DNA of 64,000 nucleotides from Isoetes taiwanensis (GCA_021234155.1 JAJEKV010000062.1:8637408-8701407); one strand, 5' to 3'; positions 37,740 to 50,856 are shown, counted from the stretch's first letter. Translations and numbers: made by a program. The notes: a model not told the origin generated them from the sequence alone.

Positions 37740-38160
37740 TATTATTGATTTTGATTTGTACTTTTTGTGGGATTAAGAGCATTGGCAACACATCGTGCAG
37801 GAATTTAGCTTTGAAAGACGTCAGTAGATTCCTCAAGATTCCTCTTGATTCCTTCAAGCTTCTTTGAGATTCCATCAAGATTCCCTCAAATTCTGCTTGA
37901 TCCCCTAAAGACTATTGTACTCCCAAAGATTTCTTTTGATTTTCTAATATTCTATGCAGATTTCCCTAGATTCAAAGTCCAAGATCCATTAAGATTCCTT
38001 ATGATTCTATTAAGAATCCCTTAAATTCCCCAACATTCCCTTAACATTTCTTCAAACTCCCTAAGATTCTATAAAAAACCCATGCCCTAGATTCTCTATG
38101 ATTTCCATAGATTCCTCAAGATCCCTTTAAAATTCCTTGAGAATCTAGCAATGATCTATT
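37740..38160. repeat. Low-complexity aagattcc-type degenerate repeat
   Basis: Variants of aagattcc, ttgattcc and gattccct recur at close spacing from about 37815 to 38150 without a fixed period. It is an old minisatellite-like tract with no gene. Confidence 0.6.
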
Positions 38161-38588
38161 ATGAAAAGTGAAATCAATAACATTTGTTGGCCACTTCACC
38201 ATGACTTTTCCACTGGGGGTTTGCTTTGTCGATGTTGGAATCCCTTCCATTAATCACTATGTTTATTTAACCTAGACTAAAAATGCATGCCTAGCAATGT
38301 TGGGCATTAGTCCTGGGCGTTTGTAAACTCAAGAGAATGATATAGTGTTTTGTAATCTATTTGTAGACCTTTGGCTTCGTAGAAGGATATATGATGGCTA
38401 CTTAAGATGAAGTGCTATAGAAATTAAACATTGGCACGAAGAATAAAATGATAGATGAATCAATTAAATAGGGATTGTTGAACATGTGTGATTTTGTGGT
38501 CGTGTGTACGTGCACATGTGTATATTTGGCATATATAAGTAGAAACAATTAGAAGTCAACATTATTATGCAGAGGCATTTGAATAATT

Positions 38589-38812
38589 TCTAGCAACAGT
38601 TAGTTAGCTTCCATTTGCTATTCGTGTGAATGCTATGGTGTCTTGATGTCCTAAATACCCTTATGGTGACACCGCAAAGTGTTCGAAATAATGTAATGAT
38701 TCCTAGCAAGAGTTGTTGCTTAGCTGCCATTTTCCATTCTACGAATGCTATGGTGTCTTGATGTCCTAAATACCGTTATGGTGATACACACAAAGTGTTT
38801 GAAACCATGTAC
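38589..38812. repeat. Tandem duplication, period about 113 bp
   Basis: Two diverged units share atgctatggtgtcttgatgt and cctaaatacc.ttatggtga. The stretch from 38161 to 39180 otherwise shows no gene. Confidence 0.75.
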
Positions 38813-39180
38813 TATTCTTAATATATTGTTATTATTCGTCCCAATGGTTATAAGCCGAATATTGATCCATCTAGAATTGCACATGATTGTAATATATTAC
38901 AGAAACTTTAACTGCATATAGAGGTGTTAACCCAAAGGAGTCCATCTCTCCATTGCAACTTTCCATTCATTTCCATTTATTACATTAACACTGTTATAAT
39001 GATAAAGAACTTCTCCATCTAATGTTATAAATATTCCTACATTATAACAACTGGTAGTCACGTACATGTTTCACAAAAGAGGAATGAATCCAATTTAAAA
39101 CACTAAAAGTTTGCTTCTCTGTTCTGTTTTTTATTCAAAAACTAAAACCGCCGATGTCAAATCCATACTCCAAAAATCAC

Positions 39181-40890
39181 TTTTTTTTTTTTTTTTTGAA
39201 GACAAGTTATTTTTATTTTTATTAATAGTATGTAATAAATACATTTATTTAGGCTCCCAAAAGCCAGATAGCCTAAACGTGTCAACACAGGTGCTCAAAA
39301 GCCCAAGTGTGGAGATAGAAAACAAACATCATTCCAGAAGTTCATCAAAAGAAAATATCCCATGATGTATGAAGATGCTGCCACCTGAAAAACCTCCCGA
39401 AAATACTGGTAGACAGAAGTAGAGATGAAGGGGTGTCTTCCCGCGCGTTAACTTGGCCCCAAACCCACATCTGCAAAAGGATACTACAGGGAGGCTGCTT
39501 ACTCTTTTCCTGCTGTACTAGGAGATAAGTTGTCTCACCGTCTTCTCCAAATGCCGATGCCTTCTAGAGGCCTCCCCTTTGGGGTCCCCAAAGGGTGGTC
39601 TACTACTTCTGTCTCTACTTTTAGTCACCTGCTTGGGCATCGTCATCATTATACTCAACCAACCAGCAAAACTGATAAGCAGCAATGAATGCATTTGGCC
39701 CTCCCGATCCATATGCCTCTGGATTTTCCCTTAAGCATGGCCTTCTTTCATGATTCTGCCTCCTGCAACCACACCCTTCTTCTTGCTGGGATAGAAGTGA
39801 GCCAACATGAAAAGCCAAACTCTTTCCAAGATTCCAATATTAAGGTTTTCAAAATATGTTAGACTCAACACCAAGCAGAAGCAATGCAACCACACTCCGC
39901 CAACGCCTTCCAAGACCTCACCAACACCCGAGCTAAGGCAACCTGTTTCTTGTAGGTCACTTTGCACACCTTAAGCATCCCCCATCTACCGAAAAGTTTC
40001 ATACAAAGAAACAACACAGGAACCAAGATGCCAAATACAACACGACTCTGCTCAACCTGGGTAAATCATTGCAAAATAAAGGTGCCTAAGATGCCGGCTG
40101 AATAAGTCTTGAGCACCAATCTGTCAATGACCAGCCTGCAGTCAAGAAGATGTGTGCCATACCCCAAGTTCTGGCCAGTACCTTAGCAGACAAGGATAGA
40201 GAGACCGCACAGCTCAAGTTCGTTGCCTGCTCCAACTGATCCCGATGCCATACGATGTCAGCTAAGAAAGACGGATTTCTTTTTCATGTTAATAAACTGA
40301 GGAAACTCAACTAGGTGCTATGGCATAAACACCTCCCCAAGATAGGAGCTAGAACCCAAAAGTGCCTCGAAGCCCCCAAATTGCAGTGAGTGCAATAAAT
40401 TTCCTTGCCTGCAGTGAGTGCAGCCTTTCTATCCTGACCTGAATCTGACGAAAGAACTAGCCAAGCAACCCACTAAAGAGAAGGATGTAAATCGTACCAT
40501 AAAACCCCTGTTGGAATCTCCTCCAGTCGCACCAACCGAGCAGGAAAGATTGATGCAGAATGGCGACTCCACAATCTGATTTGATCCACGAGAAGAACGA
40601 GGGCAAGAAGGCTTTTCGACCTCGGGTCTTGTCTTTGGGCGGGAATCTTTAGAAGTTTAGGCGAACACCTAAGATGCCTTTGCTACAAAAACTTGAAGCT
40701 GCGTCCACCTTCAGAAAATCTGCAAAGAAACCATCAAATGAAGAAGCCAGTAGCCAGGTTTTCCACTGGCTACTCATCCAGCAGCCGAGATGCACGAAGC
40801 GACACTCCAAGGGATCGGGCGGCCGCCTGCCGCCGCCCTAGCCGCTCCTAAACCCTAACATTCCCATCACTTGCAGAATCGCTACTAGCA
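39181..40890 (-). mobile_element. LINE-like retroposon remnant with poly(A) tail on the minus strand
   Basis: A run of about 18 T at 39181-39198 reads as a poly(A) tail on the minus strand. At the other end (about 40800-40870), a GC-rich segment on the minus strand (agcggctaggg, ggcggccgcc) resembles the 5' start of the LINE at 25851. Interior frames are short and unrecognised, and no target duplication was found. It may be a truncated or non-autonomous LINE relative, or a retroposed transcript. Confidence 0.35.
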
Positions 40891-41039
40891 AATCTTTGTG
40901 AAAATTGTTGATGAAATCATTGAAGGTCTCTTTCCAAATTGATGGTGGGAGAATTGTTGTGGTAGAACTTCCTTGATGGGAGAATTGATGACAAAAACTA
41001 ATTGTTGCTGCTATTATTTGAAAAAGCACATCCATTTAG

Positions 41040-41210
41040 AAGGGCTTTGTATGAAATACATAAAATACAAGGGCATTTGATGATGTGCAAAATTCTACAG
41101 GACCAGATATGTTGACCAAGGGCATTACAAAAATTTATGAAAACTCAGGGGTATGTCGTGAAATTCATCAAAACATAAAGGTATTTTATAGTTTTTCCCT
41201 TTTAAAATCA
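41040..41210. repeat. Solitary end of the long-TIR element family
   Basis: The text gttgaccaagggcattac, tcatcaaaacataaagg and tatagtttttccc matches the right terminal region of the elements at 24.5 and 25.8 kb. A partner end was not identified. Confidence 0.5.
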
Positions 41211-41698
41211 AGATTTTTTTCCAGCTAAAACCACCAAAACTGTCTCAAGTCAGTTGGCATCGACTGCAACAACATCGCAGGTAATTTGTTAGATGGAACA
41301 GGTTCATCAATTGCTGCCAGTTATTCTACTAAGGACTTAAATTTGTCAATATGGTCTCATGAATATTATACTTAAGTTCATCTAGTTGATGACCAATATA
41401 TCCCAATATATGTGGTCTCATTTATAGTCTTTTTCTGATATACGTTTTCCATATATATCCACATAATATAACTATTGGAATATGAGAGAACATCTTGTAG
41501 TAAGATCCTAAAGTGCCATGCTCAAGGTCATGGGTTGAACGATTTGTTGTGAAAGTGGCCATGATTATTGTAAAGTTAGTGGAGGAAGGACCACTTCAAC
41601 CATTTTTCTAGTTTTCTTCCTTTTGCTTTTAATTTATCATTTTAGATTTCAGTTTAGATTTGCAAATGCAGATTGTTGCATTAAAATACCAAACTCAG

Positions 41699-42477
41699 AT
41701 CAAGCAAAGAGGTTAGGATATCAAATTCTAAATTACTTGTAGTAGAGAAAAATGTATCTGAAATAAATCATGGACTTGATGCTTCTGACAATCAGAGTCC
41801 AACGAATGAAGTGGATGTTGAGGCTACTAGAAGTGACCACAAAAACTTTGATGACGAAGGGTAATTCAACTAGATGCCATTTATCAATTAAATTTATTCG
41901 ATAAACAAGTTTGGCGTGTATTGCAGACAAGTCTTTGATGGCTAACTCTTTTATTTCTTTTGATTGGAGCCTTCACCTGCTTGTGTCTTCGATCTAAATG
42001 GTGTCCTCTGCAAAACGTTTCGTAAGAAGCATACGAACAGGGATACTTCGAACAAGTGCCTCTTGAGTAAGACTAAGTGGATCTATCCTTCTCGACCCCA
42101 CTTAGAAGATATGATAAATGAGGCGTTCAGGTTGTGCTTGTGCTATATTGGTTATCAATGGAGCGCAAAAACATTGAAGTCTTTTCATGTTGTTAAGGAA
42201 AAGAGATTTTGTGACGATTTAAGACCAAGCCAACTGCATAAATTTTTGACATCCAAGGGATCTGAATGACAGACTGGTCTTCGTTAAACATCTAAGCACT
42301 ATGATGAATCAACTTGGCGTTTAGAAGAAAGAGGACATCATAATTGTAGGTGATGATGCTCTTAAGTGGTTCTATAATCAAGATCAGACATTGAATCCAC
42401 CAATTCCACTAGATTGGACTAAGGAGATAGATTTCTATCTTGAGTCTCATTTGATCAAAAAGGAATTAGTCCCTTGA
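41699..42477 (+). pseudogene. FCP1/NIF-like (HAD superfamily) phosphatase fragment
   Basis: An upstream exon-like stretch (about 41699-41871, Ser/Asp/Glu-rich, ending at a GT donor) is followed by an acceptor near 41970. The next segment begins CVFDLNGVLCKTF, a decayed form of the DLDGTL catalytic motif of CTD-type phosphatases, then RPHLEDMINEAF. After stops near 42267 and 42318 the text resumes with DIIIVGDDALKWFYNQ and PPIPLDWTKEIDFYLE, ending at a stop at 42475-42477. A further possible exon lies at 41224-41280. The stops and the altered catalytic segment indicate a dead copy. Such enzymes dephosphorylate the RNA polymerase II tail or related proteins. Confidence 0.6.
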
Positions 42478-42761
42478 TGATGTACAATATAAAAGCGTGT
42501 TGTATACATTAATATGTTGTTGTCTACAAATGCTAATAAAAAATCACTTTCCTCCCAATAATCAAACTACTACTTAAAATACCTAATAAATGTAAAGTAA
42601 AACATGTGTTCTTACATAACAACATATATCATACATCACAACACTACACTCAAAAGGGAGTTTGCAAAAGTGGCATGCTTTTGGAACATACATAAACCCA
42701 ATTTAATTGAATGATGGTTTGTGTGACATGAGAGTTTGCATTCTTCAGAACTACCCGGCGT

Positions 42762-42998
42762 TGTGACGACCATACATATATTCATATCATACGGACATTA
42801 TACTCGTATGTACAAAAGATGGTCGTCACACGGATGCAAAAAGATAGTTGCACAAGATAGAATTTGAACTCGCAACTTTCTAGTTGCGAGTCATACACCT
42901 TTGCCAAGTGCACTACCAATATTTGTTAAAAATATTTCCTCACGTCTTTCTCATATGCGGGCTGTTTCCAGGAGGTTCTAGAATATTCTAGAACCTAC
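42762..42998 (+). repeat. Left LTR of the outer chromovirus (part matched to the right copy)
   Basis: It matches 62386-62620 with scattered differences. The LTR continues beyond 42998 to an undetermined end before gag (about 43300). The first 12 bp TGTGACGACCAT recur inverted at 42819-42830, forming a stem-loop. Confidence 0.85.
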
Positions 42999-43410
42999 TA
43001 TATGCATGCGCGACACTTGGCATGATCTCATCCATTGGAGTAGCGTGATCCTAAGCGTTGGTCTAGATATATAAGGAGGCATCTCCTTCTTGTCGAACCA
43101 TTCCGGTTCAGTGCCAGTCTTGAGGCTTCTAGGCATCTGTCTCGTGTTCCTGCTTGCCTTCGGGCCATTGTACTCTTGATTCCTGTTCATATATCAGATT
43201 CTTTGCCGATATTGGCATATTTCTTTCGTATTTCTTGCGTATTTTCCACATATTTTCCTTGTTTTCGTGTAGGTTCACGACCGTTTGAACCAGAATCCCT
43301 TACCGGTTCTTGCCTACTCTGATCCTAACCATTTTTTCCTCGTATTTGGTAATTTTATATCTATGGAGGGGTTTCGACTTTATTATAGCAGGTCTAGCAA
43401 CTTGTTCAAG

Positions 43411-44072
43411 TATGCCAGCAGTTGCAGTTGAACGAAAAGAGCTTAAGGAATGTGTTGCTTCACATGAATCTGCTTCTAGCTCGGGATTGTGGCTATCAGA
43501 GCCTAAGATCTGCCTGCCAGGGAAGTTTGACGGCACTCGGTCCAAGCTCTGTGTTTTTTTGAATCAGATCAGGCTTTGATTGGTTCTCTCCTCACAGGGC
43601 CAGCTCTAAGTTGGTTTGCTCCTTTATTGGAGAAAGGAGCCCCAGAGTTGCAAGATTTTGTTGCTTTCACTGCAAGCTCGAGGCATGCTTTGGAGACACC
43701 GATCATCAGTGCACAACAGTCGCAAAACTTTGCAATCTAAGGCAAGGCTCTCATCCAGCTTCAGCATATGCATCAGAATTTTGTCAAATTGCGGTAGATA
43801 CTGCCTGGGATGATGTTGCACTTCAAGATTGTTTCCGAAGGGGGTTACGTGAGGATGTCAAAGATATGCTGTCGTCTGTGGAAGACCCTCATACGTTAGA
43901 AGAAGCCATCAAATTTGCAGTTCGATGTGATAATCGGCTCTTCGAATGGAGGCAAGAGAGACGTAGTCAGGTCTTCCCAATCACACACGAGCCTGTAGCT
44001 ACGCCTTCCCCGATTTCATCTGTAGAATCCAGCAGGTCCGGACCTGAGCCTATGCAGATTGATCGGTCTTGA
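43411..44072 (+). pseudogene. Gag of the outer chromovirus, sushi/Tcn1-like, frame-broken
   Basis: Gag forms the cytoplasmic particle of the element. It starts at MPAVAVERKELKECVA (43411). Then come KICLPGKFDGT, TGPALSWFAPLLEKGAPEL and, in another frame, NLRQGSHPASAYASEFCQIA with AWDDVALQDCFRRGL. The last motifs match the retrotransposon gag domain seen in sushi-type elements and their PEG10-like descendants. No CCHC knuckle is visible before the stop at 44072. At least two frame breaks lie between 43560 and 43740. Confidence 0.8.
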
Positions 44073-45606
44073 CATGTTTATTCCATCGGATAAGGTCAGC
44101 AAGGCATTCTTCATCTCTATATCATTGAAATCAGAGATTGGAAGATTGGAAACGTTGACGCAACTTGATTGTGGTGCAAATGCTTGCTTTATGGATAATG
44201 CATTCGCCAGTAAGCACGCAATCCCTAAAAGCAAGGTTAAGCATCCCGGTTCTGTCGAAGTGATTGATGGACAGGAGATCTCCTCGGGTGCCGTCACAGA
44301 ATGTACTGCACCTCTTCAAGTTTTGTTCGAATGAGTTCTCGAGCTATATACCCACAAATTGATTGGCGTACTAGATTATTTCGATTTGCTAGTTCTAGCT
44401 CTAGTTCCAGTGCATCTGCAGTTCAGGACTCTACATCAACATCGACTTCGATCCGTGCAGTATCGTGGACCCCTGATTCTGTCCTTGCTGTTCTTGTTTC
44501 TGCTCTATGTTATGATTCGACTCTTGCCTCTGTTCCAGTTCGTGCCCTAGATTCTGACCATATTCTCAATGATGTCCCAGCTCTAGCTCCAGCTCCAGTT
44601 TCTGATCTTGCTCCTGTTCCAGTTCCTGCTTCTGCTCCTGCTCCAGTTCTTGCTCCCCCTGCTCCAGTTCCTATTCCAGTTGCTCCTACTCATGTTCTTG
44701 CTCATATTCCTGCTCCTGCTTCTGTAGAGGCTTCTTCATGCCCTCAGTTTTGTATCTCGAAGATTTCTCTTCGCGAGTTCGTTAAATCTAGAAGGCAAGA
44801 TCCAAGTTCAGTATTTGCAATCCAGGTTCACCCGTCGGCTAGCTCAGCACCAGTAAAGTCTGCCCCAATGCTCCCAGATAAATATGGTGACTTCTCTGAT
44901 CATGTTTTTGATAAAGTCAAGGCCAGCAAGCTCCCAGAGCATCGTCCATACGATTATATTGATTTGCAACCCGGGACAATGCTGCCATATGGTCCGATAC
45001 GTGGTCTATCTCTCACTGAGTTGAAGGTTTTGCGGGATTATATTGAAGAGAATCTAGCCACTGGTTTCATTCGACATTCTCAGTCCCCTGCTGGAGCGCG
45101 CCTATCTCCTCTGCTGGAGCGCGTCTATCTTCTTCGTAAAAAAGAAAGATGATTTGTTGCGTCTGGTCGTTGATTATCGTGGCCTCAATAAAATCACAGT
45201 GTCGAATCGATATCTGCTTCCTCTGATCCCAGAGTTGTTGGAGCGACTCCAAGATGCACATTATTTTACGAAGATTAATCTTCGGGGTGCCTACAATCTT
45301 ATCCGGCCCGGGGAGGGTGACGAGTGGAAAACAACTTTTTGTACTCGGTATGGACATTTTGAGTACACAGTTATGTCGTTTGGACTTATCAATGCTCCAG
45401 CAGTATTCCAGTGACCAATGATGTCTTTCGAGAGTTCTTAGACATTTTTGTTATTATCTATTTGGATGATATTCTTATTTATTCTAAGACTCTCGAAGAA
45501 CATGAGAGGCATTTCGACAGGTCCTTCGGAAGCTTCGTCAGCATGGGTTATATGCCAACTCGAGAAGTGTCAGTTCGAGCAGGATAATATGGAGTTTCTT
45601 GGCTAT
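44073..45606 (+). pseudogene. Protease and reverse transcriptase (first part) of the outer chromovirus
   Basis: A protease-like segment (ISLKSEIGRLETLTQLDCGANACF) has DCGA where the active site normally has D-S/T-G. A linker extremely rich in Ala-Pro-Val (about 44570-44720) follows. The reverse transcriptase then begins with KLPEHRPYDYIDLQPGTMLP and continues as [20 protein letters not shown] and [20 protein letters not shown]. The catalytic YLDD appears one frame over (about 45455-45475). The frame runs through [17 protein letters not shown] to the insertion at 45607. Confidence 0.85.
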
Positions 45607-45607
45607 C

Positions 45608-46058
45608 ATAACAACCAACACATAACTACCATTGACATTAATTAACACAACCATTGGGTCCAACACATTTAAATTAAAATCCCCCTTAAACCCCCTTTGG
45701 TTTGGGTGCATATTCACACGGGGGGTGACTCCGGGCAACGAGAGCTGTTGGATAGGCATATTCACCCCTTATTCCTTAATCTACACCGTACGTAAAGTTC
45801 CTCGTTTGTGGGGTATGCAAGTACAAAATTTGCTATACTGTATAATAAGATTCGCAAAATACTATAAGATTTCAAGCGGAATACTATATGGTGTTGATTT
45901 CGTACGTGCAAAATACAATTATGAGGGCTCTCGCTGCCCTACGTCACCCCCCGTGTGAATATTCACCCAAACCAAAGAGGGTTTAAGGGGGATTTTAATT
46001 TAAATGTGTTGGACCCAATGGTTGTGTTAATTAATGTCAATGGTAGTTATGTGTTGGT
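45608..46058. mobile_element. Foldback element with arms of about 135 bp
   Basis: The left arm (about 45608-45743) and right arm (about 45927-46058) are near-perfect reverse complements, sharing ttaaattaaaatccccctta and tttggtttgggtg. The central segment is about 180 bp. It starts exactly where the outer reverse transcriptase is broken. The right side carries extra copies of a short atgtcaatggttgttatg motif to about 46104. Confidence 0.8.
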
Positions 46059-46615
46059 TGTTAATGTCAATGGTTGTTATGTGTTGGTTGTTATGTGTTG
46101 GGGAATTTAATTTTTATATGTTGGATGTTAATGGTTTGTGTTGCAAAAATTTTTTTTTGACCCCTTCGGGGCCTTAAGGACGTCACCCCCCCCCTTTCCG
46201 GTGTGACAAAAATTTTAGAATTCAAACCAGAAAAAAACTAGAATTCATTTGAGGCTTTCATCACCTGTAGCTTTTGAATTTGATCACAATAAAACAAATA
46301 GAACATAAGTAAAAGTTACTATGAAGATAGAGCAGATTGATCCCATTATTCTGAAAGTCATAAAGTTTGTAACACCCATACACAAACATTTTTCAACTGG
46401 AATTTAACAGCAGCCTTTGGCCTCCATGGATTCTTGTGGTGAGAAACCAAAGTGGGAAACTTTTCTGCTTGTTAGCACAAGGATCTAGAAGCCTTGGAAT
46501 TTGCTTAATAACTGCCTCAAAATCTAAAAATGCATGGTAATTTTTTGCAAGCTTCATTCGGATTGAGCCATAAAACAATATCCAATAGCGCAATCCTGTA
46601 TTAATCAGCTGGTAG
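46059..46615. other. Inserted sequence between the foldback element and the inner chromovirus
   Basis: No gene recognised. It includes a C-rich run (46185-46200). The sequence is presumably part of the insertion that the inner chromovirus later entered, with its other part at 59632-60148. Confidence 0.4.
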
Positions 46616-48258
46616 TGTGACGCTCCCTGCTAAACATACGGCGCCCAGCCGTATACCCGGCAGGAAATCCCCCATCCGGCTCAGCAACCGCATGGGCCCT
46701 TCGTCTACCCCGCACTCTGAGGTGACTCTTAGTGCGGGGAGGGAACACGAAGGTGTCTTGCGCGCCCTTCCCCTATGGGCTCCTATAACAGCGGAAGCGA
46801 TAACACGTCAGAACTAGCATAAAACATATACAAATACTACCTCGGAGGGTAGTGCATCGCACATAAACCAATGCAAAGATGATAATCACAAACCATAAAA
46901 CAGGAGAGCTCCTACCCGGCCGGACTTCGTAAGGAGGGTGGATCAACCGGCTAGGCTTCAAGATAGAGCAGACCGAGTCATGGCAATGGCGAGGGTGGCA
47001 TAGAACAATGGCTAGGGTTGACCACTCCATCCGCCCCTCCCTGTGCATACTTTGCGAGATGGGCTAGATCGGGGCTCGACAGACTCTAGCCTTGGGATCA
47101 CGCAATCCCATGGCATCACCCATCGGGGACTACTCCGGGTTGCATCTCCCTCGGTCCGATGAGGCGGGGAAGGGTTGCATCTCCCCTTCCTGTGGTCTAG
47201 AGGTGCCGTGGGCGGCTAGAGAATCGTGTGGCGACACACAATTGCAGGTGCCGTGAACCCCCAAAGCGAGAGCCAAGCCAACACTTGCAGCTCGAGAGGC
47301 AGGGCAACACCATTGCCCGGGGAGGTGTCGGACCCATGCTCGCCCACACGTAAGTGACCGACCATAAGCCTAGCCCACTATGGGATCCCCCGGCCCCCCA
47401 CTCGGCGGGGATCCTCCCTCCACTTTCCCTCCAGCCCCGTTATCCGGTTTGAGTCATATCATAGCCTCAATAGCCTGGTGGGCTCCTATGCACAGGCCGC
47501 AACTAATAGGAACTAAGGGATCTACTCTAGGAGCATACTACATATAGCTCTAGGTCTCTACCCCCCCTCCCAATACAAGAGGAGCAACATGATCAACCAT
47601 CATCACATCATCATCACATCATGAGAATAATCATAAGAAGAACATCTTAACCTAATCATACAACTAACTAATAGTTAGGGTTCCTTGATTAGGGTTCAAG
47701 ATGTTGAATATGGGTTCTAGGATGGCTCTACTCTAGATACAAAATACTAGCACATCCGGAATGCTAATCCCAGATGAGCTATCACAACTACTATCCTACA
47801 TACCTGCTCCTGAAGCTCTCCCTCCAGATCCGGGTGCCTCCATGGTCTTCGACTCACGTGATGTTGCTCTTGCTCCAAGAACGAGTCTACCCTGCTGGGG
47901 CTGCTTTGCACCAGATCTATGCTACTGACAAAACGATGTTAAAGCGGGTTTTGAGCAGTAGGTGAGTCTCTAGGTGCTAGGGTGGAAAGAGGCCTAGGGT
48001 TAGGGTTTAGGCCTATATGAGCTAGGGTCCACCTAGGATGCCACGTGGCACCAATCGGGTGAGTCTGTGTGGCGGGTGCCCAATAGGTTAAGGCCACGTG
48101 GATAATGGTCTAAACCTATGGTTGGCTAAGTTATGAGAATAACTTGGCCATGCCCCCTAGTGCCACAACTTATGGTATACAAGGCTATGAATGATAGACT
48201 TGTATAGTGACGGATCCAGGAATATACGTATTTATGGTATATTCCCCCGACCGTCACA
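46616..48258 (-). repeat. 3' LTR of the inner chromovirus (1643 bp)
   Basis: In element orientation it begins TGTGACGGTC and ends GCGTCACA, so the ends form a 7-bp inverted repeat. It aligns along its whole length to 57991-59626. Many of the differences are one- or two-base gains or losses in G/C runs. Confidence 0.95.
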
Positions 48259-48268
48259 TTCTCCCCTT
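48259..48268 (-). promoter_or_regulatory. Polypurine tract of the inner chromovirus
   Basis: AAGGGGAGAA directly precedes the 3' LTR in element orientation. It is the expected primer for plus-strand DNA synthesis. Confidence 0.8.
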
Positions 48269-50856
48269 AGGACAATCTTCGTCCTCGGCATTGCTTAAGG
48301 TGACGACCCTACCTTATGCCCCGCAAAAGCGAGAACGTAAATAACCTTTAGTTTACTTTAGCAATCAAGTTTTATTAATTGAAAGTCAAAATTTAGGCTA
48401 TATTTGTACTTATACAAAATTATATAGCCTTAACACAGTTATTTCTTATAATAATTCAAAATACTATTATAAGAATTATTAGGGTTCATAATCTAAATTA
48501 TGGCTCCCCTATCCTCTAAATAACGCGCTCCTCGTTGAGGTCCCCTTCTACTTGCCGCAAAAAGGAGCACATTACGTTAGTTTAGTTAATAATTTGTGGT
48601 TTTAGGGGACCACCCCCCTTACCTCCTTGAGCCGAACTACTGGCTCAAGGTTGTCCTACTACCTTGCCCAAGATCATGGCCCTTTCGGATTTGAGCTTAG
48701 GGATCATTTAAGATGCTCCCATCATTGCCCATGATCGAGTGCTACCTTGTACACCATCCCCGGATCAGTACACCCCAAATGCATCATGCCCCGAGGGTTT
48801 CAGCTAGGGAACGTCTCACGATCCCATCATCGGCGCATGATCACTTAAGCTTCACCATGACCCTCCTACGGCGCGGTGTGCATTCCCGCGATCGTGGCAT
48901 AGAGATCATCCCGTCGATGTCCCATCAAGCCCACTATGCCTCATTCCTCACTCACATGACCCTAATGGTCATGCGCACCTCTTGGTGCGTGTGGCCTAGA
49001 GAATGCCCTAAAGGCGTATCCCATCATCGCCCACACGATCTAAGGTTCTGGCACATGCACCCTCCTAACTAGGATGCATCGCCCGGGCTCAAAGCTAACT
49101 AACAACATACTAGCTAACCACCGGCAAGTCGGGTCGACCAAGCCGGAGACGACTCGCCCATCAAACTCCTTCATAAACTCTGGGTATTGCTTCTCCAAAT
49201 CTTGCTTCAATACCCATGTCGCATCTTCCACGGGTAAGTGCTTCCACTTAACCAAATATTGGAGGAACTGAGACCTCCTAGTCTTCTTGAATGACTTATC
49301 AAGAAGTAACTTCGGGCACTATTTCGACTTGCTCCTCCGTCATTTCCAACAAGGTTGGAGTATCCAAAACTTCCTCGGGGTTAGGATTGTGCCTTTTTAA
49401 TAAACTTACGTGGAAGACCTTGTGGACCTTAAGATGGGTTTGGAAGATCCAACTTGTAGGCTTGAGAGCCCACTCTCTCCAAAATCTTGAACGCCAAACC
49501 CACCTAGGGGCAAGCTTCTTGCAGCTCCCAATCCCAGCCTTGGCTTGCTTCACCTTGATCTTCAACCAAACGGTATCGCCAATCGTAAACTCCCTTACGG
49601 GTCCCGCGGGCTTGTCGGCTACACTCTTCGCCGACTTCTTGCCGCCAATAAATAACCCCTTACTTCCTCTACTAGTGCCGCATGTCCCCTAACATCTGGC
49701 TGGGATACTTCTACCTTGGACACGGGATTGTGCGGTGTATATGGGGGTTAAGCACCGGTAGCCATAATTTATCATGAAAGGAGACATCTGCGATGACTCC
49801 TGCTTGGCACTATTGTAGGCGAATTCCACCAAGTGGATGTACTCATCCCACTTGGACCGCTTGTTCCACACATAGCTTCAAGCATGTCTTCAATGATCCA
49901 GATTCGTCCCTTTCCGCCGGCCATCCGTTTTGGGGATGATATGTCGTACTCATGGAGAGCTTCACCGGATGGTGCTAAAGAGATCCCGCCAAAAGGCACT
50001 CATAAACTTAGAGTCTCTATCGGATATTATCTCCCGAGGCATGCCATGGAGTCTAAAAATCTCCCTTACAAATAACTTGGCAGTGTCTAATGCGGTGTGC
50101 TGTAGTCTTGCAAGGCACCTAAATGTGCCATCTTAGATAACTTATCTACGACAACCATCAATGCATCCTTGCCTCAAGAGTTCTAGGGAGACCTGTGATG
50201 AAATCCATGCTTATGACCTCCCACTTTGCGTTTGGCACCTTTTAATGGCTCTAAAGCACGGAATCGAAGTTGTTCATTTAGTCTGCTTGACATAACCGGT
50301 AATCCCGAATATATGCAGCTATATCCGCCTCTTCATTCTGGCGGTAACTACTTGAATCTTGAAATAGGTCTTCATGAAGCCAAAGATGCCCCGCTATTGG
50401 GCTGTTATGTGTGTCATGAAGAATTAACTTCCTTACCCCTCGAAGATTCGGGCACACACAACTTATGCTTGTGGTACAACAAAGTTGCCTTCCTTCTTAA
50501 AATGCTTGAAGGCTTCCCCGCCTTGTCCATGCTCGGCTTCCTTGGAGAGGCTTTCCCACACCTCCTTGAAGTCCACATCGGTTGGCAAGGACTCCTCAAT
50601 CTTCTTACCAAACTCACTCGAAAGAGTGGAAATCGCATTACAATGCGTCCTTGTCCGAAATGGCCTCCTAGAGAGGGCATCTCGCTACAACATTAAGCTT
50701 ACCGGGCTTATATATAATATCAAAATCATACTCCTCAAGGAATTCCATCCACCTCCTTTTGCCTTAAGTTGAGGAGTTGGGTGAAAAGATCTTGAAGGCT
50801 CGGTGATCGAGATCTAATCGAAACTTCCTTCCCAAAGAAATAATGCCTCCATATCC
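48269..50856 (-). pseudogene. RNase H end, integrase and chromodomain of the inner chromovirus, degenerate
   Basis: On the minus strand, broken frames carry integrase text such as WEVISMDFITGLPR (about 50200) and SKWDEYIHLVEFAYNSAKQE (49871-49689). The C-terminal HKVFHVSLLKRHNPNP lies in 49565-49299. A chromodomain follows at about 49255-49170, recognisable by VKWKHLPVEDATWVL. Chromodomains of this type bind methylated histone H3 tails and steer integration to heterochromatin. From about 49040 to 48269 lies the untranslated stretch before the polypurine tract; short frames there look like noise. Confidence 0.8.

Noticed and set aside
44301-45152. Stand-alone Ala-Pro-rich protein gene
   Set aside because: Its end is the start of the outer reverse transcriptase and its middle is the protease-RT linker of the same element.
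50226-50696. Plus-strand 156-codon frame
   Set aside because: Shadow of the degenerate integrase region on the minus strand.
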